This document shows, in pieces, positions 37,879 through 47,143 of a DNA stretch of 64,000 nucleotides. A model generated the notes under the pieces. It was not told the origin of the DNA. It saw only the letters and a program-made list of their open reading frames with translations, and did no database searches. A program made the translations under genes and the position numbers. Source of the DNA: Amycolatopsis sp. MtRt-6 (GTDB lineage Bacteria; Actinomycetota; Actinomycetes; Mycobacteriales; Pseudonocardiaceae). Within the stretch, counting starts at the first letter, position 1; each line of letters opens with the position of its first letter. The stretch is from the NCBI RefSeq assembly GCF_017308975.1, contig NZ_JADWPD010000002.1, positions 486,310 to 550,309 on the forward strand, given 5' to 3'.

Positions 37879-38982
37879 TCACTGTGCCACGGATTCCGCC
37901 GCACCCCCGCAGGATTCGCGCACCACGAGCGTCGGCCAGAGCTGGAGCCGGTGCACGGGCCGCCCGGCCGGGTCGGCGAGCCGGGCCAGCGCGAGCTCGG
38001 CGGCCACCGCGCCGAGCCGGTGCTTCTGCGGGCACACCGCGGTCAGCGGCGGGTCGGACGCCGCCGCGACCTCGTCGTCGTAGGAGACCACCGCCAGCTC
38101 ACCGGGCACCGCGATGCCGCCGTCGCGGGCCCGCTCGATCAGGCCGATGGCCTCGCGGTCGGCGTGCACCAGCAGGGCGTGCACGCCCGCCCGGCGGCAG
38201 CGCGCCAGCAGCGTGTCGTACTCCGCCGCCCAGCCCGGGGAGCCGTAGACCGGGACGTCGAGATCGAGCGCCGTGTCCAGGCCGAGGGAGCCGATCGTCT
38301 CGCGCCAGCCGGTGCGCAGCGCGCGGCTGGTCGGGCTGGACCGCGACGTCACCAGCCCGACCCCGCGGTGGCCGAGGGAAACCAGGTGCCGGACGGCCAG
38401 CCCGGCACCGAGCGCGTGCGCGGTCGTGGCCGCGTCCAGCGCCAGGGTGGGCAGCTCCGGCGGCGGGACGCGCTCGACGAGGACCACCGGGACGTTCAGC
38501 GAGCCCAGCCAGCGCAGCAGGTCCAGCGCACCACGCCCGCTGGTGGCCGGCGCGACCAGCAGCGTCTGCACGCCGCGTTCGAGGAGCTTGGTGATCTGAC
38601 GGCGGTCCTCCGCCGCGTCGTAGCTCGACGCGCGCAGCACCAGCCGCCCGCCCGCCGCGGCCACGGTGGACTGCGCGCCCTGGACCACGGTCGGCCAGTA
38701 GTACTCCACCGACGGCGCGACCATGCCGACCAGCGCGCCGGGCACGGCCGGCCCGAACACCGACGCGGCACGCCCGGGCTCGGGGTGGCTGCCGCGGGGC
38801 CGGGTCAGCGTCACCCCGCCGTGCACGCGCGTCAGCAGCCCGCGGTCGGCCAGCTCGGTGACGTCCCGGCGGACGGTGACCGCGGTGACGCCCAGCCGCT
38901 CGACCAGCTCGGTGAGCCGGACCGCTCCGTGTTCACGCACCAGGGAAAGGATCAACTGGTGCCGTTCCGACGCGAGCATCAC
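37879..38982 (-). CDS. DeoR-type HTH / sugar-binding hybrid regulator
   Basis: A 367-residue transcription regulator of mixed build. Residues 1-60 are a DeoR-type winged HTH (ERHQLILSLVREHGAVRLTE, VTAVTVRRDVTELADRGLL). Residues about 85-360 are a LacI-like periplasmic-binding sensor (VVLVERVPPP, AVRHLVSLGHRGVGLVTS, LAVVSYDDE). GTG 38982 overlaps the lyase stop (GTGA) with GGAG 8 bases upstream; ATG 38979 follows directly. It is co-transcribed behind the heparinase-like gene and probably represses the lyase and the divergent ABC importer by way of the direct repeats at 40790. Confidence 0.88.
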   Translation of the reverse strand: MMLASERHQLILSLVREHGAVRLTELVERLGVTAVTVRRDVTELADRGLLTRVHGGVTLTRPRGSHPEPGRAASVFGPAVPGALVGMVAPSVEYYWPTVVQGAQSTVAAAGGRLVLRASSYDAAEDRRQITKLLERGVQTLLVAPATSGRGALDLLRWLGSLNVPVVLVERVPPPELPTLALDAATTAHALGAGLAVRHLVSLGHRGVGLVTSRSSPTSRALRTGWRETIGSLGLDTALDLDVPVYGSPGWAAEYDTLLARCRRAGVHALLVHADREAIGLIERARDGGIAVPGELAVVSYDDEVAAASDPPLTAVCPQKHRLGAVAAELALARLADPAGRPVHRLQLWPTLVVRESCGGAAESVAQ

Positions 38983-40772
38983 CGGACCCGCTCCAGCCGG
39001 ACCCGCGCCGGGCCGTCGCGCACCACCAGGGTCAGCCGGGCCAGGTGTTCGCCCCAGGAGGCCCGCAGCAGCGGGTCTTCCAGCGGACGGCGTTCGAGCT
39101 CCGCGGTGGTGTGCCGGGGATCCCAGCTCAGCCGCAGCACCCCCGACACGACCGCTTCGCCGTCGCCCAGCTCGACGTCGCCCGCGAGCACGTGCCGGAG
39201 CCGGACCGGCCGGACGCTGTCGTCGTCGGTCACCAGGACATGGGGGTGCGGGGACCGGACCAGCCGCACGGACCGGTTCCAGCGCGCCACACCCGGGTAC
39301 GCCCCGGCGAGGTCGGCGGACAGCGTGGCCGCGGCAGCGGTCAGGTCCACCCGGACGTGGCGAGCGCCGAAGGCTTCGCCCGGCTCCTGACCGGCCCCCG
39401 GCTCGGGTACGTTGTGCCATTCGCTGCGCAACGGCCAGGCCTCGTAGCGGTCCGGGCCGAAGCTGGCCGCGGTGTAGGTCGGCTGGCCGACGTCGGCCAC
39501 CACCGGCACGCCGTCGACCGCCACCCAGTAGGACCCGACGTCGAGGTGGTTGTGCCGTTCCCCGTTGTGCCCGGCCTTGACCGCGACCGTCAGCCCGCGC
39601 GGCGTGCCCGCCGTCTCCCGGGCGACGAGCACCTGCACCCGCGGCAGCCATTCCTCGCGCGTCAGCCAGGTGGCTTCGGGTTCCGTCGCCAGCGCCTTCC
39701 GCCAGTCCGCGTCGGCCAGGCCGGACAGGGCGCGGCCCAGCCCGGCCGACGGCCACACGGGCCGCCCACCGGCGCGCGCCCGGCTCACCGCGTGCGCGCG
39801 GACGTCGTCGTCGCCGAGCCGCTCGCCCCAGCGGTGCAGGACGTGCCACGGCTGGGCCGGCGACAGGCGGGCCGGGGCGTCGCCGGCGTTGACGTAGGCG
39901 TCGCCGCCCAGGTGCATCCGGTGCGGGAAGCGGATCAGCGGGGCCAGTACCGGAAGGTCACGCACGTCGACGCCGGTCGCGTCGGCCAGCAGGTCGAGGC
40001 ACTCCAGCAGGCGGCAGGCGCCGTGCCACCAGTACGCGACGCCCTCGTCGATGCCGCCGTCGTCGGGCAGCACGGCGACGTAGTGGTCGAGGCCTTCGAC
40101 GACCAGCGCCACGAGCCGCGAGCGCCGCTCCTCGTCGTCGACGAGCAGCACCGCGGCCGCGAGGACGGCACTGTGGATCCACGGGTTCCAGTTGTGCGCG
40201 TCGCCGGCCAGGCCGAGCCAGTGCCAGTCGCGGATCCGCTCGAACGGCGTCAGGACGCGGAGCTCGACCTCGCGCCGCAGCCGCCGGCGCAGGCCGGGGG
40301 CGCGGACGTCGAAGTGCGGGCCGAGGACCTGGTCGGCCCAGGCGAACAGCGACGCGACCTCGGCCGCGCCCAGGTCGAGGAACGGGTCGTCGGGATCGGC
40401 CAGCACCTCCGCGCGGCCGGCCGCGTGCCGGTCGTGGGGCGCCCAGCACCAGGTGGTCGCTTCGGCCAGCGCGACCAGCCCGTCGACCGCACCGTCCAGA
40501 AAGGACTCCTCGCCGGTCAGCACCGCGGCGAGCACCAGCGTGGTCACGCGTTCGCGCAACTCGCGGGCGGCATCTTCGTAGTCGGTACGGACGCCGTCGC
40601 GGAACGTGCGGGCCCACGCCGTCGCCGTGAGCACCGGGGCCGGCCGCGCGAGCACGGCATGGGCGTCGGCGAGCACCGCGGCGCCGTCGGCCGCGGCCCA
40701 GACCTGCCGGTCACGGACGTCGGGGAAGGCCGGCCGCCGCACCGGACGGCCGTCGAAGAACACGCGCAACAC
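38979..40772 (-). CDS. Heparinase II/III-family lyase-like protein
   Basis: A 597-residue protein with an alpha/alpha-toroid N-terminal half (WHWLGLAGDAHNWNPWIHSA) and a C-terminal beta-sandwich of the heparinase II/III type (KAGHNGERHNHLDVGSYWVAVDG, holding candidate catalytic and metal His residues, then VADVGQPTYTAASFG). Such enzymes cleave uronic-acid-containing polysaccharides by beta-elimination. No signal peptide, so it should act in the cytoplasm on imported oligosaccharides. GTG 40772 has GAAGG 7 bases upstream. Divergent from the ABC importer genes; the hybrid regulator follows directly. Exact substrate unknown. Confidence 0.85.
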   Translation of the reverse strand: MLRVFFDGRPVRRPAFPDVRDRQVWAAADGAAVLADAHAVLARPAPVLTATAWARTFRDGVRTDYEDAARELRERVTTLVLAAVLTGEESFLDGAVDGLVALAEATTWCWAPHDRHAAGRAEVLADPDDPFLDLGAAEVASLFAWADQVLGPHFDVRAPGLRRRLRREVELRVLTPFERIRDWHWLGLAGDAHNWNPWIHSAVLAAAVLLVDDEERRSRLVALVVEGLDHYVAVLPDDGGIDEGVAYWWHGACRLLECLDLLADATGVDVRDLPVLAPLIRFPHRMHLGGDAYVNAGDAPARLSPAQPWHVLHRWGERLGDDDVRAHAVSRARAGGRPVWPSAGLGRALSGLADADWRKALATEPEATWLTREEWLPRVQVLVARETAGTPRGLTVAVKAGHNGERHNHLDVGSYWVAVDGVPVVADVGQPTYTAASFGPDRYEAWPLRSEWHNVPEPGAGQEPGEAFGARHVRVDLTAAAATLSADLAGAYPGVARWNRSVRLVRSPHPHVLVTDDDSVRPVRLRHVLAGDVELGDGEAVVSGVLRLSWDPRHTTAELERRPLEDPLLRASWGEHLARLTLVVRDGPARVRLERVR

Positions 40773-40789
40773 AGGAGCACCTTCGATCC

Positions 40790-40815
40790 TGATCGTTTGT
40801 GATCGCTTTTGACCT
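40790..40815. promoter_or_regulatory. 10-bp direct repeats, candidate DeoR-type operator
   Basis: TGATCGTTTG (40790), TGATCGCTTT (40800) and a partial TGACC (40810) in exact 10-bp phase, between the divergent lyase and importer genes. DeoR-family proteins bind direct repeats with about one helical turn spacing. A TTGACC at 40809 may be the -35 box of the importer promoter, so binding would block it. Confidence 0.55.
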
Positions 40816-40878
40816 CAATTGTTGACTCGAACTATGGCACACCCCGACAGTGACAGCCATCACTTCGACGGAGGAGCA

Positions 40879-42195
40879 ATGACGCTTCCGGGATCGGCGG
40901 GCCTGAACCGCCGGACATTCATCACGGCCACGGCCGGGCTCGCGGCCGGCGGGCTGCTCGGCGGCTGCGCGTCGGCGACGACCACGGCGTCGGGCGCCAC
41001 CCGCGTGCGGATCTGGTCCTGGCTCACCGGCATGGACAAGTACGTCGCCGCGTTCAACGCCGCGCACCCGGACATCGCGGTGGAGCTCAACGTGATCGCG
41101 GCCGGTCTCAAGGGCGGGTACGCCCAGCAGACGAACGCGCTGCGCGCCCACAACGCCCCGGACATCCTGCACGCCGAGTACCAGGGCCTGCCGCAGCTGC
41201 TCACCACGGGCGGGCTGCGCGACCTGACCGACGACATGGCGGACCTCGAACGCGGCTACTCCCCCGCGGCCTGGCAGGGCGTCCGGCCCGGCGGGCGCAC
41301 CTGGGCCGTGCCGATGGACCTCGCCCCGATGGTGCTCTACTACCGCAAGGACCTGTTCGACCGGCACGGCATCGCGGTGCCGCGCACGTGGGCCGAGTTC
41401 CGCGCCGCGGCGCAGGCCGTGAAGCAGGCCGACCCGGCGGCGCGCGTGACGACGTTCCCGCTCAACGATGGCTCCTTCTTCGCCGGGATGTGCTGGCAGG
41501 CAGGCGATCCGTGGTGGCGGGTCGACGGCGGCTCGTGGCGGGTGAACATCAGCGGCGAAGGCACGCTGCGCACCGCCGACTACTGGCAGGGCATGATCCG
41601 CGACGGCCTGGTCGCCACGGCCCCGACCGGCGACCAGGACTGGATCGGCGCCATGCACACCGGACGGCTCTGGGGCCTGCTCGGCGCGTCCTGGAGCGTC
41701 GGTTCGCTGGTGAAGTCCATCCCGCAGGACAAGGGCCGGTGGGCGGTCACCACCATGCCGACCTGGGACGGCGTCCGGGCCAACGGCGTGCAGGGCGGCA
41801 GCGCGTTCGCCGTCTCCGCCGAAAGCAAGGTTCCCGACGCCGCCGTGAAGTTCCTGCGCTGGCTGAGCACCGACCCGGCCGTCGCGAAGATCGGCACCAC
41901 GTTCACCACGCCCTTCCCCGGCTACCTGCCGAGCCGGGACGTCGCCCGGCAGGCGTACAAGGGCGGCTACTTCCTCGGCGCCCCGGTGTACGACGTGCTC
42001 GACGAAGCCGCCCTGCGGGTCCCGGACTGGACGTGGGGACCCAACGCCCTGCGGATCTTCTCCACCGTCGTCGACCGGATGAGCGGGGTGAAAACGGGCG
42101 GCTCGACACTGGCCACCGCCGTCCGGCAGACGCAGGCCGACGCCGTCGCCGCGCTGCGCGAGCGCGGGTTGACCGTGCTGGAAGGGAAAGCGTGA
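40879..42195 (+). CDS. ABC sugar-importer solute-binding lipoprotein
   Basis: A 438-residue family 1 extracellular solute-binding protein. The N-terminus has a twin-arginine-like signal (LNRRTFITATAG) ending in a lipobox (LLGGC), so it is a Tat-type lipoprotein held on the membrane. The body shows APDILHAEYQGLPQLL and GGSAFAVSAESKVPDAAVKFL as in carbohydrate binders. GGAGGAG precedes ATG 40879 by about 3 bases. First gene of a tightly packed operon (importer, dehydrogenase, DUF2264). Probable ligand: an oligosaccharide, perhaps uronic-acid-containing, inferred from the neighbouring lyase. Confidence 0.9.
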   Translation: MTLPGSAGLNRRTFITATAGLAAGGLLGGCASATTTASGATRVRIWSWLTGMDKYVAAFNAAHPDIAVELNVIAAGLKGGYAQQTNALRAHNAPDILHAEYQGLPQLLTTGGLRDLTDDMADLERGYSPAAWQGVRPGGRTWAVPMDLAPMVLYYRKDLFDRHGIAVPRTWAEFRAAAQAVKQADPAARVTTFPLNDGSFFAGMCWQAGDPWWRVDGGSWRVNISGEGTLRTADYWQGMIRDGLVATAPTGDQDWIGAMHTGRLWGLLGASWSVGSLVKSIPQDKGRWAVTTMPTWDGVRANGVQGGSAFAVSAESKVPDAAVKFLRWLSTDPAVAKIGTTFTTPFPGYLPSRDVARQAYKGGYFLGAPVYDVLDEAALRVPDWTWGPNALRIFSTVVDRMSGVKTGGSTLATAVRQTQADAVAALRERGLTVLEGKA

Positions 42196-43127
42196 TGACC
42201 GTCCTCACCCCCGAACGCGCCGCGAGCGTCCCGGCCCCGCCCGGGGCCGGCGTCCCGGCAGGCGGCCGCCGTGGCCGCGGCCGCGCCGGCCTGGTGCTGG
42301 CGGCCCCGTTCGCGGTCCTGCTGACCGCCACGGTGCTCGTCCCGATCGGCTACGCGCTCTACCTCAGCCTGTTCACCGACCGGCTGTCCGGCCTGGGGTT
42401 CTCCGGCCCGAGGCAGGCGTTCATCGCGCTCGGCAACTACGTCGACGTGGTGACCGACAGCGCGTTCCACGCGAGCCTCGGCAACGTGGCGCTGTTCGTG
42501 CTGGTGCACATCCCGATCATGCTCGGCCTGGCGCTCGTGCTGGCCCTGCTGATCGACTCCGCCGTCGTGCGGCTGCGGCGGTTGTGGTCGCTGTCGGTCT
42601 TCCTGCCCTACGCGGTCCCGACCGTGATCACCGGGCTCATCTGGGCCTACCTCTACAGCCCGAACTCCGGGCTGACCGCGCTCCTGCCGTTCGACCCGCT
42701 GGGCAAGACCGGCATCCTGCCTTCGATCGTGAACATCGCGACCTGGCAGTGGGTCGGCTACAACATGATCATCTTCTACACCGCGCTGCAGGCGGTGCCG
42801 CGTGACGTCCTCGAAGCGGCGCGCGCCGACGGCGCCGGGGGCTTCCGGACGGCCTTGTCGATCAAGGTGCCGATGATCCGGCCGACGATGTTCGTCGCCC
42901 TCGTGTTCACCGTCATCGGTTCCCTGCAGCTGTTCACCGAACCCCTGGTGCTGCGCGGGTTCACCGGTTCGGTGACGAGCACCTGGTCTCCGAGTCTTTA
43001 TGTGTACGAAGCCGCGTTCATCGCCAACGACTACGGCCGCGCGGCCGCCGCGTCCGTGCTGCTGGCCCTCGTTTCCGCCCTGCTCTCGGCGCTGGTCATG
43101 CGCCTGTCCGCCCGGAGGTCCCGGTGA
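42195..43127 (+). CDS. ABC sugar-importer permease 1 (MalF type)
   Basis: A 310-residue permease with six main membrane helices and the EAA loop (DVLEAARADGAGGFRTALSIKVPMIRP) that docks the ATPase. The sequence LFTDRLSGLGFSG after helix 1 is usual for the MalF-like partner. Start ATG 42195 shares one base with the preceding stop; GTG 42192 is also possible (GGAAGGG upstream). Works with the second permease and the lipoprotein binder. Confidence 0.92.
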   Translation: MTVLTPERAASVPAPPGAGVPAGGRRGRGRAGLVLAAPFAVLLTATVLVPIGYALYLSLFTDRLSGLGFSGPRQAFIALGNYVDVVTDSAFHASLGNVALFVLVHIPIMLGLALVLALLIDSAVVRLRRLWSLSVFLPYAVPTVITGLIWAYLYSPNSGLTALLPFDPLGKTGILPSIVNIATWQWVGYNMIIFYTALQAVPRDVLEAARADGAGGFRTALSIKVPMIRPTMFVALVFTVIGSLQLFTEPLVLRGFTGSVTSTWSPSLYVYEAAFIANDYGRAAAASVLLALVSALLSALVMRLSARRSR

Positions 43128-43978
43128 CGCTGTCCCCTGCCGCTTCGCGGTGGACATCACGCACAGTCGTGCACGTCCTGCTGGTACTGGCCGCGCTGTA
43201 CGCGGTCCTGCCACTGGTCTGGCTGGTCACCTCGGCCACCAAGTCCGTCGGCGACTTCTCCACGACCGGCGCGTTCGAACTCGGGCAGTTCAACCTCGGC
43301 ACGAACATCCAGGCGCTGTTCACCCAGGAGAACGGCATCTTCCTGGCCTGGATCGGCAATTCGCTGCTCTACGCCGGGCTCGGCGCGGTGCTCGGCTCGT
43401 TCATCTGCGCGGCCTGCGGGTACGCGATCGCGAAGCTCGACTTCCCGGGCCGCCGCGCGCTGTTCGCCGTGACGCTCGCCGGGGTCCTCGTGCCGACGAC
43501 CGCGCTGGCCCTGCCGCTGTACCTGCTGGCTTCGCAGCTGCACGTCGTCGGGACGTTCTGGGCGGTGTTCATCCCGGTGCTCACCAACCCCTTCGGCGTC
43601 TACCTCGCCCGCGTCTACGCCGAGGCCGCGGTGCCCGGCGAGGTCCTGGAGGCGGCCCGGACCGACGGCGCGGGCGAGCTGCGGACGTTCTTCACCATCG
43701 GGCTGCCGATGATGCGGCCCGGCCTGGTGACGATCTTCCTGTTCCAGTTCGTCGGGATCTGGAACAACTTCTTCCTGCCGCTGGTGATGCTGACCGACCC
43801 GAAGCTGTTCCCGATGAGCCTCGGCCTGTACCAGTGGAGCACACGCGTGACCCAGTTCCCGCAGTACAACCCGCTCGTCATCACCGGCTCCCTGCTGGCC
43901 GTGCTGCCGCTGGTCGTCGCGTTCGTGCTGCTGCACCGGCAATGGCGGTCCGGGCTGGCGGCGGGCAGCGTCAAGTGA
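43124..43978 (+). CDS. ABC sugar-importer permease 2 (MalG type)
   Basis: A 284-residue permease with six membrane helices and EAA loop EVLEAARTDGAGELRTFFTI. GTG 43124 overlaps the stop of permease 1 (GTGA). No ATP-binding gene is found in the operon or elsewhere in the window; actinobacterial sugar importers of this class usually share one multitasking ATPase (MsiK), which is the likely partner. Confidence 0.92.
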   Translation: MTLSPAASRWTSRTVVHVLLVLAALYAVLPLVWLVTSATKSVGDFSTTGAFELGQFNLGTNIQALFTQENGIFLAWIGNSLLYAGLGAVLGSFICAACGYAIAKLDFPGRRALFAVTLAGVLVPTTALALPLYLLASQLHVVGTFWAVFIPVLTNPFGVYLARVYAEAAVPGEVLEAARTDGAGELRTFFTIGLPMMRPGLVTIFLFQFVGIWNNFFLPLVMLTDPKLFPMSLGLYQWSTRVTQFPQYNPLVITGSLLAVLPLVVAFVLLHRQWRSGLAAGSVK

Positions 43979-44985
43979 CGCGCCGCCCCGAGACCCTGCT
44001 GGTGATGGCACGGGACACGATGGAGGTGCAGTTCGGCGAGGCGGAACTGGCCCGGCTGCGGGCCACGGCCCGGCTGGGCGAGCCGCTGTGCACCGACGAG
44101 CTGACGTCGGCGCCGGTGCGCGCGCGGCTGGCGGAGGTGGAGGTGCTGATCACGTCGTGGGGCTGTCCCCCGCTCGACGAGGCGGTCCTGCGCGCCGCCC
44201 CGAACCTGCGGGCGGTGCTGCACGCGGCGGGCAGCGTCCGCGACCACGTCGGCGCGGCGGTCTTCGACCGCGGCCTGCTCGTCACCACGGCCGCCGACGC
44301 CAACGCCGAGCCGGTCGCCCAGTACACCCTGGGCGCGATCCTGTGGGCGTTCAAGAAGGTGCCGTTCCTCGCCGCCGACGCCCGGAAGTCCCGGGAGGAC
44401 TGGGGCTACCGCGACCGGCGGGGCGAGCTGTCCGGCCGGGACCGCACGGTGGTGCTGGTCGGCTTCTCCCGCGTCGGCCGCCGGGTCGCGGCCCTGCTGC
44501 GCCTGCTGGACCTGGCCCGGGTGGTGGTGGTCGACCCGGTGGCCGACCCGGCCGAAATCCGGGCGGCCGGCGCCGAGCCGGTCTCGCTGGCGGAAGCCCT
44601 GCCCCAGGCGGACGTGCTGAGCCTGCACGCGCCGTCGCTGCCGGAGACCCGGCACATGATCGGCGCCGCCGAGCTGGCCGCGCTGCCGCCCGGCGCGGTG
44701 CTGGTCAACACCGCCCGGGGCGCGCTCGTCGACACCGCGGCTCTGGAGCACGCCTGCGCCGAGGGCCTGCACGCCGTCCTCGACGTCACCGAGCCGGAGC
44801 CGCTGCCGGCCGGTTCGCCGCTTTACGACCTGCCGAACGTGGTGCTCACGCCGCACGTGGCGGGTTCGCTGGGGTCGGAGACCCGCCGGATGAGCGCCGA
44901 GGCGCTCGGCGAGCTCGAGCGCTACGCGGCCGGCCTGCCGCCCCGGGCTCCGGTGACGCGGCATTCGCTGGCGGTGCAGGCATGA
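43975..44985 (+). CDS. D-isomer-specific 2-hydroxyacid dehydrogenase
   Basis: A 336-residue NAD-dependent dehydrogenase. The nucleotide fold shows VVLVGFSRVGRRVAALLRLL; the catalytic Arg is in VNTARGALVD, the Glu in VTEPEPL and the His in LTPHVAGS. The phosphoglycerate-dehydrogenase-like substrate domain surrounds it. GTG 43975 overlaps the permease stop (GTGA). In this setting it probably reduces or oxidises a sugar-derived 2-keto or 2-hydroxy acid, for example from uronate breakdown; that is inference from neighbours. Confidence 0.88.
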   Translation: MTRRPETLLVMARDTMEVQFGEAELARLRATARLGEPLCTDELTSAPVRARLAEVEVLITSWGCPPLDEAVLRAAPNLRAVLHAAGSVRDHVGAAVFDRGLLVTTAADANAEPVAQYTLGAILWAFKKVPFLAADARKSREDWGYRDRRGELSGRDRTVVLVGFSRVGRRVAALLRLLDLARVVVVDPVADPAEIRAAGAEPVSLAEALPQADVLSLHAPSLPETRHMIGAAELAALPPGAVLVNTARGALVDTAALEHACAEGLHAVLDVTEPEPLPAGSPLYDLPNVVLTPHVAGSLGSETRRMSAEALGELERYAAGLPPRAPVTRHSLAVQA

Positions 44986-45041
44986 CCGCGCCTGGGCAGC
45001 ACGCCGCGAGCCCGGGCCGCCACCTGGCCGTGCCGGCATGA
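44982..45041 (+). CDS. Putative 19-residue bridging peptide
   Basis: A 20-codon frame whose ATG overlaps the dehydrogenase stop (ATGA, 44982-44985) and whose stop overlaps the DUF2264 start (ATGA, 45038-45041). The peptide (MTAPGQHAASPGRHLAVPA) has no recognisable feature. Because the DUF2264 gene has no ribosome site of its own, this frame may exist to carry ribosomes across the gap. Not proven to be translated. Confidence 0.4.
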   Translation: MTAPGQHAASPGRHLAVPA

Positions 45042-46966
45042 GCGCCGTCGAGGACCGGCGGCTGTCGCCGTACACCGGCTGGACCCGCGCGCACTACGCC
45101 GCGCTGGCGGACCGGCTGCTCACCACGGCCGGGAAGTACCGCTCGCCGGCGGGCGCCCGGATCGACCTGCCCGGGCCGGCCAGCCGCAACGGCCGCGTCT
45201 CGGACGGTCTCGAAGGGTTCGCCCGGACGTTCCTGATCGCCGGCTTCCGCGTCGCCGGCGAGGGTGGCGCGGACCCGGGCGGGTTCCTCGAGCACTACGC
45301 CCGCGGGCTGGCCGCCGGCAGCGATCCGGCGTCGCCCGAGGCGTGGCCGCGGCCCGACGAGCTCGGGCAGTCCAAAGTGGAGGCCGCGTCGATCGCGCTG
45401 GTGCTCCAGCTGACCCGGCCCTGGCTGTGGGACCGGCTGGACGACGTCGTCCGCGAGCGGGTCGTCGCCTGGCTCGCGACGGTGATCGGGCAGCCCTACC
45501 CGCCGATCAACTGGGTGTGGTTCCGGATCGTCGTGGAGTCGTTCCTGCGCGAGGCCGGCGGACCGTGGTCGCCGGCGGACGTCGAGGAGGACCTCGCCGT
45601 GCACGCGTCGCTGCGGCGGCCCGGCGGCTGGCTCAGCGACGGCGACGAGCGCGCCTACGACCACTACACGGGCTGGGCCCTGCACCTGTACCCGTTGCTG
45701 TGGACGCACTTCTTCGACGTCACCGGAACCCTGTGCCCCGGCTCGCTGCGGCACCGGTGGGCGGCGGACCTGCGCGACTACCTCGACGACGCCGTGCGGC
45801 TCGTGGGCAGCGACGGCTCGCCGCTGCTGCAGGGCCGCAGCCTGGTCTACCGGTTCGCGGCCGCGGCGCCGTTCTGGGTGGGCGCGCTGACCGGGACGTC
45901 CCGGCTGTCCCCGGGCCTGACCCGCCGGGTGGCGGGCGGGATGGTGCGGCACTTCCCCACGTCCGACGGTGTGCTCAGCCTCGGCTGGCAGCACGCCTGG
46001 CCGGCCATGCGCCAGGCGTATTCCGGACCCGGTTCGCCGTACTGGGCCGCCAAAGGCCTGCTGGGACTGGCGATGCCCGCGCATCATCCCGTGTGGACGG
46101 ACGTCGAGGAGCCGCTGCCGATCGAGACCGGCGACGTCGCCCGCGTCGTCACCGCACCCGGCTGGCTGGTTTCCGGACGACGTCGCGACGGCATCGCGCT
46201 GGTGGTCAACCACGGCACGGACCACGCCCGCCCCGGCGACCCGCGGTCCGATGCGCCGCTCTACGCCCGGCTCGGCTATTCGACGGCGACGTTCCCCCCA
46301 CTCGGTTCCTTACCCGACAACGCGGTGTACGTGCTCGACAAGGACGGCCGGGCGAGCCACCGGGCCGGGTTCTCGACGTGCTACACGAAGGAGCTGCCGG
46401 GCGGGGTGCTGGCGGCGGCGTCCCAGGGCCGGGTCCGCTGGGTCGACACGTCCGCCGACGACTCCCCCGACCACGGTTCCGGCCGCAGCGGGCCGGTGGT
46501 GCCGGGGCCGGCGCTGACGGTGGCGTCCGTGGTGCGCGACGGCGTGGAGGTGCGGCTCGCCCGTCTCGACGGTGCTCCGGCCGGGTCACTGCGGCTGAGC
46601 GGCTGGCCGGTCTCGCACGCGACCCGGCCGGTGACCGAGCCGGGGGTGGCCGCCGCGCGGACGCCGGACCTGCGCTCGGAAGTGCGTTCCCTGCGCGGCT
46701 TCACCACGGCGGAGGTGACGGTCGAGTCCGGCACGTCGCCGCTGGGCGAGTGGACGGCGATCCCGTTCGTCGCGACCGAGGGGCCGCCGGAGCCGGGAGC
46801 GGTGTTCGCCGCGGTGGTGGTCCTGGACCGCGGCGGCCCGGACGAGCCCGACCCCTCCCTCACCATCGCCCCCGACGGCCGAGGCGGTCACCGGATCACC
46901 CTGGCCTGGCCCGGCGGCGTCACCGCCGAGGTAGCCCTCCCCGCCTCCGCGGATCATCACCCGTGA
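45038..46966 (+). CDS. DUF2264 domain protein, probable glycoside hydrolase
   Basis: A 642-residue cytoplasmic protein. The N-terminal 370 residues match DUF2264 (SPYTGWTRAHYAALADRLL, INWVWFRIVVESFLREAGG, SDGDERAYDHYTGWALHLY), an alpha/alpha-barrel family; related proteins have been linked to glucuronidase activity (GH154), though I am not certain this member belongs there. The C-terminal 270 residues are beta-rich. No Shine-Dalgarno precedes ATG 45038, so translation is probably coupled from upstream. Last gene of the importer operon; likely trims oligosaccharides made by the heparinase-like lyase. Confidence 0.82.
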   Translation: MSAVEDRRLSPYTGWTRAHYAALADRLLTTAGKYRSPAGARIDLPGPASRNGRVSDGLEGFARTFLIAGFRVAGEGGADPGGFLEHYARGLAAGSDPASPEAWPRPDELGQSKVEAASIALVLQLTRPWLWDRLDDVVRERVVAWLATVIGQPYPPINWVWFRIVVESFLREAGGPWSPADVEEDLAVHASLRRPGGWLSDGDERAYDHYTGWALHLYPLLWTHFFDVTGTLCPGSLRHRWAADLRDYLDDAVRLVGSDGSPLLQGRSLVYRFAAAAPFWVGALTGTSRLSPGLTRRVAGGMVRHFPTSDGVLSLGWQHAWPAMRQAYSGPGSPYWAAKGLLGLAMPAHHPVWTDVEEPLPIETGDVARVVTAPGWLVSGRRRDGIALVVNHGTDHARPGDPRSDAPLYARLGYSTATFPPLGSLPDNAVYVLDKDGRASHRAGFSTCYTKELPGGVLAAASQGRVRWVDTSADDSPDHGSGRSGPVVPGPALTVASVVRDGVEVRLARLDGAPAGSLRLSGWPVSHATRPVTEPGVAAARTPDLRSEVRSLRGFTTAEVTVESGTSPLGEWTAIPFVATEGPPEPGAVFAAVVVLDRGGPDEPDPSLTIAPDGRGGHRITLAWPGGVTAEVALPASADHHP

Positions 46967-47096
46967 CGGGGCGGGCATCACCCGTGCTTGAGCGGGCATC
47001 ACCCGTGCTTGAGCGGGCATCACCCGTGATCAGGGAGGCATCACGCGAGATGCCCCTCCAGACACGCGTGATGCCCGCCGGGTCACGCTTGATGCC
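46949..47096. repeat. Tandem and inverted repeats (GGCATCACSCGTG units)
   Basis: Three 21-bp units, GCGGGCATCACCCGTGCTTGA type, at 46971, 46992 and 47013 (first two identical), preceded by a variant that overlaps the end of the DUF2264 gene. Downstream come inverted copies: CACGCGTGATGCCC at 47063 and TCACGCTTGATGCC near 47083, able to pair with the direct ones. The block separates the importer operon from the GH2 gene and may act as terminator or as a dispersed repeat family. Confidence 0.7.
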
Positions 47097-47143
47097 TCTT
47101 CCCGCACGAATGTCCTATTGACCTCTCCCCGCCTCATCCTGTT

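Noticed and set aside
46971..47033. CRISPR or iteron origin at the 21-bp repeats
   Set aside because: Only three units, no unique spacers, no replication gene and no DnaA boxes.
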